This document shows positions 28,085-38,765 of a DNA stretch of 64,000 bases, piece by piece. Below the pieces are notes generated by a model. It saw only the letters and a program-made list of their open reading frames with translations. It made no database searches and was not told the origin of the DNA. Position 1 is the first letter of the stretch. Every line of letters begins with the position of its first letter. Source of the stretch: Azotobacter vinelandii CA (GTDB taxonomy: Bacteria > Pseudomonadota > Gammaproteobacteria > Pseudomonadales > Pseudomonadaceae); NCBI RefSeq assembly GCF_000380335.1, contig NC_021149.1, forward strand, positions 4,144,501 through 4,208,500, read 5' to 3'. The translations under genes were made by a program, and so were the position numbers.

Positions 28085-29001
28085 GCAGCATCCTTGAGTC
28101 GGTGGTCGCCCAGCAGATCGGCCAGGGCGGTATTGAGATCGGCGAAGCGAAACGCGAAGCCCGCCTCGCACAGGCGCGCCGGCACGGCGCGCTGGCCGCC
28201 GAGCAGCAATCCGGCGAGTTCGCCCAGCCCCAGGCGCAAGGCGAAGGCCGGTGCCGGCAGCCGCGCCGGACGGTGCAGCGCCTGGCCCAGGGCGCGGGCG
28301 AACTCGCCGTTGCGCACCGGCTGCGGCGCGCAGGCATTATAGGGACCCCGCGCATCCTCTTGATGCAGGAGAAAGTCGATCAGCGCCACCTGATCGGCGA
28401 TATGCACCCAGGACAGCCACTGCCGGCCATCGCCGAGCGGCCCGCCCAGGCCCAAGCGGAACACCGGCAGCAGCCGCTGGAGAAAGCCGCCGTCGGGCGC
28501 CAGCACCATCCCGCTGCGCAGCAATGCGACACGCATGCCCAGTTCCTCGGCGCGGCGCGCCGCGTCCTCCCAGGCGCCGCACAGCTGGCTGGCGAAATCC
28601 TCGCCGACCGGCCCCATGTCCTCGCGCAGTTCGCGCTCGCCGCCATCGCCGTACCAGCCCACCGCCGAGCCCGAGACCAGCACCCGCGGCCGTTGCAGGC
28701 GCGTCTGCAGCCAGTTCACCAGATGCTCGGTCAGGGTGATCCGGCTGGACCAGAGCACAGCCTTGCGCCGGCGCGTCCACAGCCGCCCGGCGATCGGTGC
28801 GCCGGCCAGGTTGATCACCGCATCCAGCGTCTCGCCGTCCAGCTCCTCGAGCCGTCCGACACCGCGCACGGATGCCCCGCAGAGAGCGGGAACCCGCTCC
28901 GGCGAGCGGCTCCATACCGTCAGCCGGTGCCCTTCGACGGCCCAGCGCCGGCACAGGGAACGCCCCATCAATCCAGTACCGCCAGTCAGCAAAATGTGCA
29001 T
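28081..29001 (-). CDS. TIGR01777 family NAD-dependent epimerase/dehydratase-like protein
   Basis: A 306-residue short-chain dehydrogenase-fold protein (YfcH/SulA-like). NAD-binding motif [37 protein letters not shown] and the C-terminal [13 protein letters not shown] and [19 protein letters not shown] are typical of TIGR01777. Reaction unknown. It is translationally coupled to hemH. Good ribosome site GGAGG before ATG 29001. Confidence 0.9.
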   Translation of the reverse strand: MHILLTGGTGLMGRSLCRRWAVEGHRLTVWSRSPERVPALCGASVRGVGRLEELDGETLDAVINLAGAPIAGRLWTRRRKAVLWSSRITLTEHLVNWLQTRLQRPRVLVSGSAVGWYGDGGERELREDMGPVGEDFASQLCGAWEDAARRAEELGMRVALLRSGMVLAPDGGFLQRLLPVFRLGLGGPLGDGRQWLSWVHIADQVALIDFLLHQEDARGPYNACAPQPVRNGEFARALGQALHRPARLPAPAFALRLGLGELAGLLLGGQRAVPARLCEAGFAFRFADLNTALADLLGDHRLKDAA

Positions 29002-29094
29002 TGCCGCCTCCTCGCGTTGCCCAAAGGCACGCATGGCCCTACTTTGAATTTATGACGCTTTTTCGCTTTCGCACTTATCGATTTAGGAGTACAG

Positions 29095-29118
29095 ATGAAG
29101 GAACACCAACCGTTGTGA
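29095..29118 (+). CDS. Possible seven-residue leader peptide
   Basis: ATG at 29095 has AGGAGT just upstream, and the frame is MKEHQPL followed by TGA at 29116-29118. It lies about 70 bases before the FAD oxidoreductase start. A strong ribosome site in front of so short a frame is unusual and might mark a leader; it could equally be chance. No attenuator hairpin was confirmed. Confidence 0.25.
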   Translation: MKEHQPL

Positions 29119-29184
29119 TCTGCGCCGGACGTACGGGGATGGGGAATTCGTCAGCGGCGCACCTGCTGAAGGGGTACGAGGTAA

Positions 29185-30177
<993 letters not shown>

Positions 30178-30301
30178 GTTCCGCACCCCTCCCGCGACAT
30201 ATTCGCCCGACGGCCACCGCATGGCGGCCGTCATCGATGCCCGCCCCTCCACCCTCCCGTCGCGCGGCCATGCCATGTTTTCCTTCCTCCTTGCTCGGCC
30301 C

Positions 30302-30388
30302 TGTACCGAAAGCTGTACAAACTGTTGATCATGTACAGGAATGTACCTAAGCTCGATGCATACTTATACAAATCATGAAAGCTGTACA
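30302..30388. promoter_or_regulatory. Cluster of TGTACA-type boxes within a promoter (likely LitR/MerR operator)
   Basis: Boxes: TGTACC 30302, TGTACA 30314 (six bases apart), TGTACA 30332, TGTACC 30342, TATACA 30365 and TGTACA 30383. A promoter TTGATC (30325-30330) with a 17-base spacer and TAAGCT (30348-30353) contains the boxes at 30332 and 30342 inside the spacer. TGTACA-containing repeats are associated with LitR/CarH-type MerR regulators, and a MerR gene of that kind lies downstream. Binding is inferred. Confidence 0.6.
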
Positions 30389-30407
30389 GGTATTCGCGAG
30401 GTCGTCC

Positions 30408-31361
30408 ATGTCCACCGCCAGACCGAAGATCGCCATCAGCGCCTGCCTGCTCGGCGAACGGGTGCGCTTCAATGCCGGCCACAAGGAGTCGCGGCTGTGC
30501 AGCCGCGAGTTCGCCAGATATTTCGACTTCGTTCCGCTCTGCCCGGAAATGGCCATCGGCCTCGGCACACCGCGCCAGCCGATCCGCCTGGTGGGCGATC
30601 CGACCAGCCCGCGGGCGGTCGGCACGCGTGACGCCACGCTCGATGTCGGCACACCGCTCGCCGCCTATGGCGAACGCATGGCCGGCGAGCTGGACGACAT
30701 CGACGGCTTCATCTTCATGCAGAAATCCCCGTCCTGCGGCCTGGAGCGGGTCAAGGTCCACCAGGCCGACAGCCATTCCGCCGAAGGCACTGGTCGCGGC
30801 CTGTTCGCTGCCGCCTTCTGCGCGCGCCGCCCGGAGCTGCCGGTGGAAGAAGAGGGCCGCCTGCACGACCCGGTGCTGTGCGAGAACTTCGTGACCCGGG
30901 TGTTCGTGCATGCCGAATGGCGCCAGTCGCTCGGCCAGAACCTGAGCCGCCGGACGCTCCTCGACTTCCATGCCCGCCACAAGTACCTGCTGATGGCCAG
31001 CCATCCGCAGCAGTACCGGGCCCTCGGCCGGCTGCTCGGCGACCTCGGCCGGCATGCGCCGGAGGAGTTCGGCCCGTGCTATTTCGCCCGTTTGATGGCC
31101 GCGCTGCGCCGATGCGCCAGCCGTGGCGGCCACGGCAACGTGCTGCAGCACCTTTGCGGCTACCTGCGTCCGGCCCTGGAACCGGGCGAGCGCGCGGAAC
31201 TCCAGCGGCTGATCGAGCAGTACCGCCTCGGTATGCTGCCCCTGGTGGTGCCCTTGACGCTGCTCAAGCACCATTTCCGCCGCCATCCCCATCCCTACGT
31301 GGCCCGGCAGGTCTACCTGCAGCCGCATCCCGAAGAACTCGGCTTGCGCAACGCGATTTGA
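30408..31361 (+). CDS. DUF523 (TudS-like) - DUF1722 (YbgA) fusion protein
   Basis: A 317-residue two-domain protein. The N-terminal DUF523 domain (about 6-150) has three cysteines in the places that ligate a [4Fe-4S] cluster in TudS thiouracil desulfidases: Cys13 (ISACLLG), Cys45 (PLCPEM) and Cys110 (KSPSCG). The C-terminal DUF1722 domain (about 190-310) has FHARHKYLLMASHPQQY and RLGMLPLVVPLTLLKHHFRR; YbgA in E. coli has this domain and is next to phr. ATG 30408 follows GCGAGGTCGTCC. It opens an operon with a MerR regulator and photolyase. Actual substrate is unproven. Confidence 0.88.
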   Translation: MSTARPKIAISACLLGERVRFNAGHKESRLCSREFARYFDFVPLCPEMAIGLGTPRQPIRLVGDPTSPRAVGTRDATLDVGTPLAAYGERMAGELDDIDGFIFMQKSPSCGLERVKVHQADSHSAEGTGRGLFAAAFCARRPELPVEEEGRLHDPVLCENFVTRVFVHAEWRQSLGQNLSRRTLLDFHARHKYLLMASHPQQYRALGRLLGDLGRHAPEEFGPCYFARLMAALRRCASRGGHGNVLQHLCGYLRPALEPGERAELQRLIEQYRLGMLPLVVPLTLLKHHFRRHPHPYVARQVYLQPHPEELGLRNAI

Positions 31362-31364
31362 ACG

Positions 31365-32309
31365 ATGTCCGAAGAACAACTGCCCGTCTCGCCGCGCGAT
31401 GAATCCGAAACCTCCCCCGAGCCCGGCTGGCTGCCGATCCGCGAGGTCGCTCGGCGGACCGGGGTCAACCCGGTCACCCTGCGTGCCTGGGAACGCCGCT
31501 ATGGCCTGATCCTGCCCCGCCGCACGCCCAAGGGGCACCGCCTGTACAACGATGGTCATGTGGCGCGCATCCATGCGGTGCTCGCCTGGCTGAAGCGCGG
31601 CGTGGCGGTCGGCCAGGTCCGCGACCTGCTCGACCGCGAGCCGCCGAGCGACGCCGAGACGGCTCCCGACAGCCCCTGGCAGGTCTTGCAGGCCGAACTG
31701 CTCGCCGCCACCGAAGCACTGGCCGGCCGCCGTCTCGACGCCCTCTTCGACCAGGCCAGTTCGCTCTATCCCGCCCCCCTGCTCTGCGAGCGCCTGCTCC
31801 AGCCGCTGCTCGACAAGCTGGAACGGCACGAACGGGCCGGCGCCGGGCTGGAGCGCTCGTTCTTCCTGTCCTGGCTGCGCAGCCGGCTCGCTGCCCGCGT
31901 GCAACGGCACAACCGCCAGAGCGGCGGCGTGCCGTTGCTGCTCGTCGGTCTCGCCGGGCAGCCGATCGAGCCCGGCCTGTGGCTCTGCGCTTGGCTCGCC
32001 ACGGCGACCGGCCGCCCTCTGGAGGTGCTCGACGGGCCCGTGTCCCTCGCCGAACTGGAGCTGGCGCTGCCGCGTCTGGCACCGTGCGGCCTGCTGCTGC
32101 ATGCCGCCCAGCCGCTGACCGCGGCGCAGTTGCGCCAGCTCGAAAGCCTGGCCCGCGGCAATGCTTTTCCGCTGTTGCTCGCCGGTCCGGGGACGGCCGC
32201 ACAGCGGGAAACGCTGGCGCGGCTGCCCGGCCTGTCGCTGGCCGAGAACCCGCCCGCCGCACTGCGGCTCCTGCAGGAGCTGCACGGGAAAGCGCCATGC
32301 GCCAGTTGA
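31365..32309 (+). CDS. MerR family regulator of the LitR/CarH type, without B12 motif
   Basis: A 314-residue regulator. The N-terminal MerR helix-turn-helix is WLPIREVARRTGVNPVTLRA with the wing WERRYGLILPRRTPKGHRLY. The middle helical part and the Rossmann-like C-terminus follow the LitR/CarH architecture, but the cobalamin motif D-x-H-x-x-G is absent (the region reads LLLVGLAGQPIE), as in the Pseudomonas class that does not bind adenosylcobalamin. Starts three bases after the previous stop and overlaps the photolyase start by 13 bases, so it is coupled in the operon and may autoregulate through the TGTACA boxes. Confidence 0.88.
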   Translation: MSEEQLPVSPRDESETSPEPGWLPIREVARRTGVNPVTLRAWERRYGLILPRRTPKGHRLYNDGHVARIHAVLAWLKRGVAVGQVRDLLDREPPSDAETAPDSPWQVLQAELLAATEALAGRRLDALFDQASSLYPAPLLCERLLQPLLDKLERHERAGAGLERSFFLSWLRSRLAARVQRHNRQSGGVPLLLVGLAGQPIEPGLWLCAWLATATGRPLEVLDGPVSLAELELALPRLAPCGLLLHAAQPLTAAQLRQLESLARGNAFPLLLAGPGTAAQRETLARLPGLSLAENPPAALRLLQELHGKAPCAS

Positions 32310-33703
32310 TCTGGCTGCGCAGCGACCTGCGCGTCCGCGACAACCGCGCCCTGGGCGCGGCCATGGGCGCCGGGCCGACCCTCGCCCTCTACCTGCTCAG
32401 CCCCGCTCAGTGGCGCACGCACGACGACGCCCCATGCAAGGTCGACTTCCGGCTGCGCAACCTCGCCGAGCTGTCGCACGGCCTGGCAAGCCTGGGTGTG
32501 CCGCTGCTGATCCGCCGGGTCGATACCTGGGACGAGGCGCCCGCCCTCCTCACCCGCCTGTGCCATGAGCAGAATATCGTCCGGGTGCACGTCAACGACG
32601 AATACGGGGTCCACGAAAGCCGCCGCGACGCGGCGGTGGAGCGCGCACTGCAGGCGCAGGGCGTCGGCCTGCAGCGACACCTGGACCAGCTACTGCTCGC
32701 CCCGGACAGCCTGCGGACCCGCTCCGGCGGCAGCTTCCGGCTGTTCGCTCAGTTCCGCCGGGCCTGCCACTGGCGCCTGGCCGTCAGCCTGCCGGCAGTC
32801 GGCGGCCTGCCCATGGCACAGCCGCCGCTGAACGTCGTCGGCAATGCCGTTCCCGCTGCGCTGGAAGGTTTCGCCACGCCACCGGAATCCCTGCGCCGGC
32901 TCTGGCCGGCCGGCGAGATAGCCGCGCAGCGGCGCCTGCACGAATTCGTCGAGAACCGCCTCGCCGCCTACGCCGAAGCCCGCGACTTTCCCGCCGAGCC
33001 CGGCACCAGCCGGCTGTCGCCCTACCTCGCCGCCGGCGTGCTGTCGCCGCGCCAGTGCCTGCATGCGGTGCTGCGCACCGGCGGATTCGACCGTCCGGAG
33101 GCCTCCGCCTGGTTCGACGAACTGCTCTGGCGCGAGTTCTACAAACACATACTGGCAGGCCATCCGCGGGTTTCGATGGGCCGTGCCTTGCGCACGGAAA
33201 CCGAGGCTCTGCCCTGGCGCGACGCTCCGCAAGAGCTGGCGGCCTGGCAGCAGGGGCGTACCGGCTTTCCGCTGATCGATGCGGCGATGCGCCAGTTGCT
33301 CGCCACCGGCTGGATGCACAACCGCCTGCGCATGGTGGTCGCCATGTTCCTGAGCAAGAACCTGCTGATCGACTGGCGGCACGGCGAGCGCTGGTTCATG
33401 CACCACCTGATCGACGGCGACCTCGCCGCCAACAACGGCGGCTGGCAGTGGTGCGCCTCCACCGGCACCGACGCGGTGCCCTACTTCCGTCTGTTCAACC
33501 CGCTCGCCCAGTCGCGCCGGTTCGACCCGGAGGGGCGCTTCATCCGCCAGTGGCTGCCGGAACTGGCGAGTCTGGACAACCGCGACATCCACGCACCGGC
33601 CGGAGCGCTCCGCCCCGCCGGCTACCCGCCGCCGATCGTCGACCTGCCGTCCAGCCGGGAACGCGCCCTGGCCGCCTTCAAGGCCCTGCGCCGCCGCGGC
33701 TGA
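32297..33703 (+). CDS. phrB: Deoxyribodipyrimidine photolyase
   Basis: Repairs cyclobutane pyrimidine dimers with blue light; 468 residues, class I CPD type. N-terminal antenna domain starts LIWLRSDLRVRDNRAL. FAD-binding domain has GTSRLSPYLAAGVLSPRQC, WMHNRLRMVVAMFLSKNLLI and NNGGWQWCASTGTDAVPYFR. The start overlaps the MerR gene. The stop is six bases from the convergent murI end. Confidence 0.96.
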   Translation: MRQLIWLRSDLRVRDNRALGAAMGAGPTLALYLLSPAQWRTHDDAPCKVDFRLRNLAELSHGLASLGVPLLIRRVDTWDEAPALLTRLCHEQNIVRVHVNDEYGVHESRRDAAVERALQAQGVGLQRHLDQLLLAPDSLRTRSGGSFRLFAQFRRACHWRLAVSLPAVGGLPMAQPPLNVVGNAVPAALEGFATPPESLRRLWPAGEIAAQRRLHEFVENRLAAYAEARDFPAEPGTSRLSPYLAAGVLSPRQCLHAVLRTGGFDRPEASAWFDELLWREFYKHILAGHPRVSMGRALRTETEALPWRDAPQELAAWQQGRTGFPLIDAAMRQLLATGWMHNRLRMVVAMFLSKNLLIDWRHGERWFMHHLIDGDLAANNGGWQWCASTGTDAVPYFRLFNPLAQSRRFDPEGRFIRQWLPELASLDNRDIHAPAGALRPAGYPPPIVDLPSSRERALAAFKALRRRG

Positions 33704-33709
33704 ACAACT

Positions 33710-34501
33710 TCAGCAGGGCAACGCTTCGACCGTCGCGGGCGCACCCCACAATAGCGGCAGCACCCGCTCCAGCCCGAGCGGATCGCCGCTCGACCAGAAA
33801 CGCGCCGCAGCCGGCCCGGCGGCCAGCAGGTCGCGCTCTTGCAGCAGACGCTCGAGCTGACGGGCCACCGCGGCGCCGGTATCGATCAGGCTGATCGAGT
33901 CCGGCACCAGTGTCCCGAGCAACGGCCTGACGAAGGGGTAATGGGTGCAGCCGAGAATCAGGGTGTCGCAGCCCTCGGCCAGCAGCGGCGCGACGAAGCC
34001 CCGCAGCAGCTCGCGGGTTGCGGGTCCGTCCAGATCGCCGGCCTCGATCCGCTCCACCAGGCCGGGACAGGGCTGGGTGATCACCCGCACGTCGCCGGCG
34101 AAGCGGTCCAGCAGCGCGGCGAACCTGGCGCTCTTCAGGGTTCCGCTGGTCGCCAGCACACCGACCCGGCCGCTGCGGGTAGCCGCCGCCGCCGGCTTCA
34201 CCGCCGGCTCCATGCCGATCACCGGCAGTTCCGGATACAGCTCGCGCAGTTCGGCCACGGCCGCCGCGGTGGCGGTGTTACAGGCCAGCACCAGCGCCTT
34301 GGCGCCCCGCTCCAGAAGAAAGGCGGCGATATGCCGGCAGCGCTCGCGGATGTACTCGGAACTCTTCTCGCCATAGGGCACGTGGCCGCTGTCGGCGACG
34401 TAGAACAGGGACTCGCCGGGCAGCCGGGCGCGGATCTCGCTCAGTACCGACAGTCCACCGACCCCGGAATCGAAGACGCCGACCGGCGCCTCACTGGCCA
34501 T
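33710..34501 (-). CDS. murI: Glutamate racemase
   Basis: Converts L- to D-glutamate for peptidoglycan; 263 residues. The two catalytic cysteines are in LACNTATAA and LGCTHYPFV, and the N-terminus [15 protein letters not shown] matches the family. It overlaps the moeB end by 11 bases and is the last gene of the hemA-prfA-prmC-moeB-murI operon, as in Pseudomonas. Confidence 0.96.
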   Translation of the reverse strand: MASEAPVGVFDSGVGGLSVLSEIRARLPGESLFYVADSGHVPYGEKSSEYIRERCRHIAAFLLERGAKALVLACNTATAAAVAELRELYPELPVIGMEPAVKPAAAATRSGRVGVLATSGTLKSARFAALLDRFAGDVRVITQPCPGLVERIEAGDLDGPATRELLRGFVAPLLAEGCDTLILGCTHYPFVRPLLGTLVPDSISLIDTGAAVARQLERLLQERDLLAAGPAAARFWSSGDPLGLERVLPLLWGAPATVEALPC

Positions 34502-35249
34502 GCCGCGCTCCGCACACCGGACACTGCGGATCGCGCCGCACGCGCAGCTCGCGGAAGCGGCTGGTCAGCGCATCGACCAGCAGCAGGCGGCCGACCAAAG
34601 GCTCGCCGAAGCCGGCCAGCAGCTTGAGCGCCTCCAGCGCCTGCAGGCTACCGACCAGACCGACCAGCGGCCCGACCACCCCGGCCTCGCTGCAGGTCAG
34701 CTCGGCTTCGCTGCCGTGACCATAGAGGCAGTGGTAACAGGGGCTACCCTCGCTTCGCGGGTCGAATACCGAGAGTTGGCCTTCGAGGCGGATCGCCGCG
34801 CCGCTGACCAGCGGCTTGCCGGCGGCCACGCAGGCGGAGTTGACCGCCTCTCGGGTGGCGAAGTTGTCGCTGCAGTCGAGCACCAGATCCACCGCCGCCA
34901 CCGCCGCGGCCAGCGAATCGGCATCCAGGGCGCCGCGCAGCGGGCGCAGGACGACCTCGGGATTGAGCGCCGCCAGCCGGGCCAGCGCCGAATCCACCTT
35001 GCCCTGGCCGACGCTCGGGGTGTCGTGCAGGACCTGGCGCTGCAGGTTGGTCAGGTCCACGCTGTCGAAGTCCGCCAGATGCAGCTCGCCGACGCCCGCC
35101 GCCGCCAGGTAGAGCGCCACCGGCGAGCCCAGCCCGCCGAGGCCGACGATCAGCGCGCGGCTCCGTTTCAGCCGCAGTTGGCCGTCCACGTCGACCTGCG
35201 GCAGGAGGATCTGACGACTGTAGCGCAGCAGTTCTTGGTCACTGAGCAT
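34491..35249 (-). CDS. moeB: Molybdopterin-synthase adenylyltransferase (MoeB/ThiF family)
   Basis: A 252-residue E1-like adenylyltransferase that activates the MoaD or ThiS sulfur carrier. Features: [19 protein letters not shown], the nucleotide motif [50 protein letters not shown] and two Zn-type CxxC pairs (SPCYHCLYG and QCPVCGA). ATG 35249 has CAGGACAAG upstream. Its operon position next to prmC is typical of Pseudomonas. Confidence 0.93.
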   Translation of the reverse strand: MLSDQELLRYSRQILLPQVDVDGQLRLKRSRALIVGLGGLGSPVALYLAAAGVGELHLADFDSVDLTNLQRQVLHDTPSVGQGKVDSALARLAALNPEVVLRPLRGALDADSLAAAVAAVDLVLDCSDNFATREAVNSACVAAGKPLVSGAAIRLEGQLSVFDPRSEGSPCYHCLYGHGSEAELTCSEAGVVGPLVGLVGSLQALEALKLLAGFGEPLVGRLLLVDALTSRFRELRVRRDPQCPVCGARHGQ

Positions 35250-35321
35250 GGACTTGTCCTGGCAAAAGATGGATTCGATGAAGGGGCGCACCCGGGAGCC
35301 CGGCAGCCTCCTCGCGCGGGT

Positions 35322-36152
35322 TCACGCCGCCAGCCGCCCCAGGCTGATGCGCTCGTGGCCGCCGAGGTCGCGACGGCTGTGCACCTCGACGAAGCCGCGG
35401 GTCGTCAGCAACCCGCGCACCGCGCCGGCCTGCTCGAAGCCGTGCTCCAGCAGCAGCCAGCCGCCGGCCTGCAGATGTCCGGGGGCCTCGACGACGATCC
35501 GACGGATATCGTCCAGTCCGTCGGCACCGGCCACCAGCGCGCTGGCCGGCTCGAAGCGCACATCGCCCAGGGCCAGGTGCGGATCGTCGGCGGCGATGTA
35601 GGGGGGATTGCCGGCGATCAGCGCGAAACGCCGGCCGTCCAGCGCGGAAAACCAGTCGCTCGGCAGGAAGGTCGCATTGCCCAGCCCCAGGCGCCGGCGG
35701 TTGCGCTCGGCCAGCGCGACCGCCTCCATAACCCGGTCGACGCCGGTCAGCCGCCAGGCCGGCCGCTCCGCCGCCAGCGCCAGGGCGATGGCGCCGCTGC
35801 CGGTACCGAGGTCGAGCACTTCGGCCGGAGTCGCCGGCAACAGCGCCAGGGCGGTTTCCACCAGCAGTTCGGTGTCCGGGCGGGGAATCAGGGTCGCCGG
35901 CGCCACCTCCAGATCGAGGCTCCAGAAGCCCTGGCGGCCGAGGATGTAGGCCACCGGCTCGCCGGCCCGGCGGCGCGCCAGGTCGGCGGCGAAACGCACG
36001 GCCGGCGCCTCCGGCACCTCGCGCTCGGGCCAGGCGCGCAGGTAGCTGGCCGGCTTGCCGAGGGCCGCGGCGAGCAACCACTCGGCATCCAGGCGCGGAC
36101 TCGGCGAGTCGGGCAGGTCGGCGGATTCGAGGAGGGTTTCGATGCTTGCCAT
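35322..36152 (-). CDS. prmC: Peptide chain release factor glutamine methyltransferase
   Basis: Methylates the glutamine of the GGQ motif in release factors, acting on the product of the adjacent upstream gene prfA. 276 residues: helical N-terminal domain, then the SAM motif VLDLGTGSGAIALALA and catalytic AGNPPYIAADD. The upstream prfA gene ends 90 bases before this start. Confidence 0.96.
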   Translation of the reverse strand: MASIETLLESADLPDSPSPRLDAEWLLAAALGKPASYLRAWPEREVPEAPAVRFAADLARRRAGEPVAYILGRQGFWSLDLEVAPATLIPRPDTELLVETALALLPATPAEVLDLGTGSGAIALALAAERPAWRLTGVDRVMEAVALAERNRRRLGLGNATFLPSDWFSALDGRRFALIAGNPPYIAADDPHLALGDVRFEPASALVAGADGLDDIRRIVVEAPGHLQAGGWLLLEHGFEQAGAVRGLLTTRGFVEVHSRRDLGGHERISLGRLAA

Positions 36153-36242
36153 GACGACGGCTATCTCCGGTCAGAGGGTGGACGGCCCAGCCCACCGCGG
36201 GCCCGACCGCCATGCGGGCTTCCACCCCGCGGCATCACGGGA

Positions 36243-37325
36243 TCAATCCCCCAGCGCGGCCAACTGGTCGGCCTGGTATTCGCTGAGCAAGGGCTCGATC
36301 ACCGCCTCCACGCCGCCGGCCATGACCTCGTCGAGGGCATAGAGGGTCAGGTTGATGCGGTGCTCGGTGACCCGCCCCTGCGGGAAGTTGTAGGTGCGGA
36401 TGCGCTCGGAGCGGTCGCCCGAGCCGACCAGCAGCCTGCGCGTCTCGGAGATTTCCCGGTGCGCGGCGGCGTCCTGGCGGTCCTGCAGCTTGGCCGCCAG
36501 CCAGGCCATGGCCTTGGCGCGGTTCTTGTGCTGCGAGCGCTCCTCCTGGCATTCGACGACGATGCCGGTGGGCAGGTGGGTGATGCGGATCGCCGAGTCG
36601 GTCTTGTTGACGTGCTGGCCGCCGGCGCCCGAGGAGCGGTAGGTATCGACGCGCAACTCGGCCGGGTTGATCTCGATCGCCGCCTGCTCGTCCGGCTCCG
36701 GCAGGACCGCGACGGTGCAGGCCGAGGTGTGGATGCGGCCCTGCGACTCGGTTTCCGGGACACGCTGCACGCGGTGCGCGCCGGACTCGAACTTCAGCTT
36801 GCCGTAGACGTTGTCGCCTTCGACACGGGTGATGATCTCCTTGTAGCCGCCGTGCTCGCCGGGGTTCTCCGAGAGGATCTCGATCCGCCAGCCCTGCTTC
36901 TCGGCGTAGCGCGAATACATGCGGAACAGGTCGCCGGCAAAGATCGCCGCCTCGTCGCCGCCGGTGCCGGCGCGGATCTCCAGGAACACGTTGCGCGCGT
37001 CGTTGGGGTCCCTGGGCAACAGCATGCGCTGCAGGCGATCCTCCAGGCCGGCCAGCCGCTCGCGGGCCTCGGCCACCTCCTCGGCGGCCATCTCGCGCAG
37101 ATCCGGGTCGCTGTCCTTGAGCAACGCCTGGGCGCCCGCCAGATCGTCCCGCACCTTGCGGAATTCGCGGTAGGCGGCGACCACCGGCTCGACTTCGGCG
37201 TACTCCTTGGAATAGGCGCGGAAGCGGCCCTGTTCGGCGATCACCTCGGCGTCGCCGAGCAGCGCGGTGAGTTCCTCGTAGCGATCGTGCAGGAGGTCCA
37301 GTTTGTTCAGCAGGGAGGCTTTCAT
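36243..37325 (-). CDS. prfA: Peptide chain release factor 1
   Basis: Reads UAA and UAG stop codons; 360 residues as usual. The catalytic GGQ loop is [18 protein letters not shown], the codon-recognition region follows the RF1 pattern, and the C-terminus reads LNLYALDEV-like ([13 protein letters not shown]). The ATG overlaps the stop of hemA (ATGA), so expression is coupled. Confidence 0.97.
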   Translation of the reverse strand: MKASLLNKLDLLHDRYEELTALLGDAEVIAEQGRFRAYSKEYAEVEPVVAAYREFRKVRDDLAGAQALLKDSDPDLREMAAEEVAEARERLAGLEDRLQRMLLPRDPNDARNVFLEIRAGTGGDEAAIFAGDLFRMYSRYAEKQGWRIEILSENPGEHGGYKEIITRVEGDNVYGKLKFESGAHRVQRVPETESQGRIHTSACTVAVLPEPDEQAAIEINPAELRVDTYRSSGAGGQHVNKTDSAIRITHLPTGIVVECQEERSQHKNRAKAMAWLAAKLQDRQDAAAHREISETRRLLVGSGDRSERIRTYNFPQGRVTEHRINLTLYALDEVMAGGVEAVIEPLLSEYQADQLAALGD

Positions 37326-38590
37326 CGTTTCGACTCACCCTCGTCGAGGGCAAAGAGTTCCTGGGCCACGGCCAGCGCATCGAAGCGGCCGTCGGCGGAG
37401 AGCTTCTTCAGTTGCACGCTGGGGGCGTGCAGCAGCTTGTTGGTCAGTGCGCGCGCCAGGGAGGCGACCACCTCCAGCGGGTCGCCGCCGTTGGCCAGCA
37501 GGCGCTGGGCCTTGATCAGTTCCTCGTCGCGCAGCCGCTCGGCCTGCTGGCGGTAGGCCCTGAGCACGTCCACCGCGGCCAGTTCGCGCAGGCGCAGCAT
37601 GAAATCGTCGGCGCCGGCGGCGACCAGTTCCTCGGCGGCCCTCGCCGCGTCCTGACGGCTCCTGCGGTTTTCCTCGATGACCTCGTGCAGGTCGTCGACG
37701 CTGTACAGGTAGACGTCGTCCAGATCGCCCACCTCCGGCTCGATGTCGCGCGGCACGGCGATATCGACCATGAATATCGGCTTGTGCTTGCGCTGCTTCA
37801 GCGCCCGCTCGACCGCGCCCTTGCCGAGGATCGGCAACTGGCTGGCGGTGGAACTGATGACGATGTCGCTGTTGACCAGTTCCTGGCCGATGTCGGCGAG
37901 CAGGATCGCCTGGCCGCCGACCTGCTCGGCCAGCGAGCGGCCGCGCTCCAGGGTGCGGTTGGCGACCACGATGCGCTTGACGCCCTGCTCGTGCAGGTGG
38001 CGGGCGACCAGGGTGATGGTTTCCCCGGCGCCGATCAGCAGGGCCTGGCTGCGCTGCAGGTCGCTGAAAATCTGCTTGGCCAGGCTGACCGCGGCAAAGG
38101 CCACCGACACCGGGCTCTCGCCGATGGCGGTGTCGGTGCGCACCGCCTTGGCAGTGCTGAAGGTGGCCTGGAACAACCGGCCGAGCAGCGGGCCGACGGT
38201 GCCGGCCTCGCGCGCCACGGCGTAGGCGGTCTTCATCTGGCCGAGGATCTGCGGTTCGCCGAGGACCAGGGAGTCGAGCCCCGAGGCGACGCGCATCATG
38301 TGGCGCACGGCGGATTCGTCCTGATGCACGTAGGCGCAGGCGCGCAGTTCGTCCAGGCTCAGCCGGTGATAGTCGGCCAGCCACTGCAGTACCACCTCGA
38401 CTCCCGGACTATCCTGCTCCAGGTAGAGTTCGCTGCGGTTGCAGGTGGAGAGGATCGCCGCCTCGCGGCTGTCGGTATGCAGGCAGAGCTGCCGCAACGC
38501 CTCGACGAGCTGCGCGGGCGTGAACGCCACGCGCTCGCGGACATCCACCGAAGCGGTCTTGTGGTTGATACCGAGGGCGATGAATGCCAT
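37322..38590 (-). CDS. hemA: Glutamyl-tRNA reductase
   Basis: First committed step of C5 heme synthesis: reduces glutamyl-tRNA to glutamate-1-semialdehyde with NADPH. 422 residues. The catalytic Cys is in [11 protein letters not shown]; the NADPH-binding [13 protein letters not shown] and [20 protein letters not shown] follow; the C-terminal dimerisation helices are intact. ATG 38590, first gene of the operon. The upstream spacer holds an inverted repeat (38626-38653). Confidence 0.97.
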   Translation of the reverse strand: MAFIALGINHKTASVDVRERVAFTPAQLVEALRQLCLHTDSREAAILSTCNRSELYLEQDSPGVEVVLQWLADYHRLSLDELRACAYVHQDESAVRHMMRVASGLDSLVLGEPQILGQMKTAYAVAREAGTVGPLLGRLFQATFSTAKAVRTDTAIGESPVSVAFAAVSLAKQIFSDLQRSQALLIGAGETITLVARHLHEQGVKRIVVANRTLERGRSLAEQVGGQAILLADIGQELVNSDIVISSTASQLPILGKGAVERALKQRKHKPIFMVDIAVPRDIEPEVGDLDDVYLYSVDDLHEVIEENRRSRQDAARAAEELVAAGADDFMLRLRELAAVDVLRAYRQQAERLRDEELIKAQRLLANGGDPLEVVASLARALTNKLLHAPSVQLKKLSADGRFDALAVAQELFALDEGESKR

Positions 38591-38625
38591 TCAGGTGCGC
38601 GGGTCCGAACAGAGAAAGCACGCGA

Positions 38626-38653
38626 TTGTCCTACTTCGGCAAATGGAGGACAA
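38626..38653. promoter_or_regulatory. Inverted repeat in hemA / TPR-gene divergent spacer
   Basis: TTGTCCT at 38626-38632 is mirrored by AGGACAA at 38647-38653, with 14 bases between. It lies in the 175-base spacer between divergent hemA and the TPR lipoprotein gene. It could be an operator or a hairpin; no regulator is recognised. Confidence 0.35.
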
Positions 38654-38765
38654 CCTCCGTCCACCTGCCCTGCGCCCCTCCGGCCCCCGTGGCCATGGGC
38701 TTGACCGACGGCTTGTGTCATGATGCGTCCGACTCTTTCCGGTGCAACCATCGCTTTCCCTCCCT

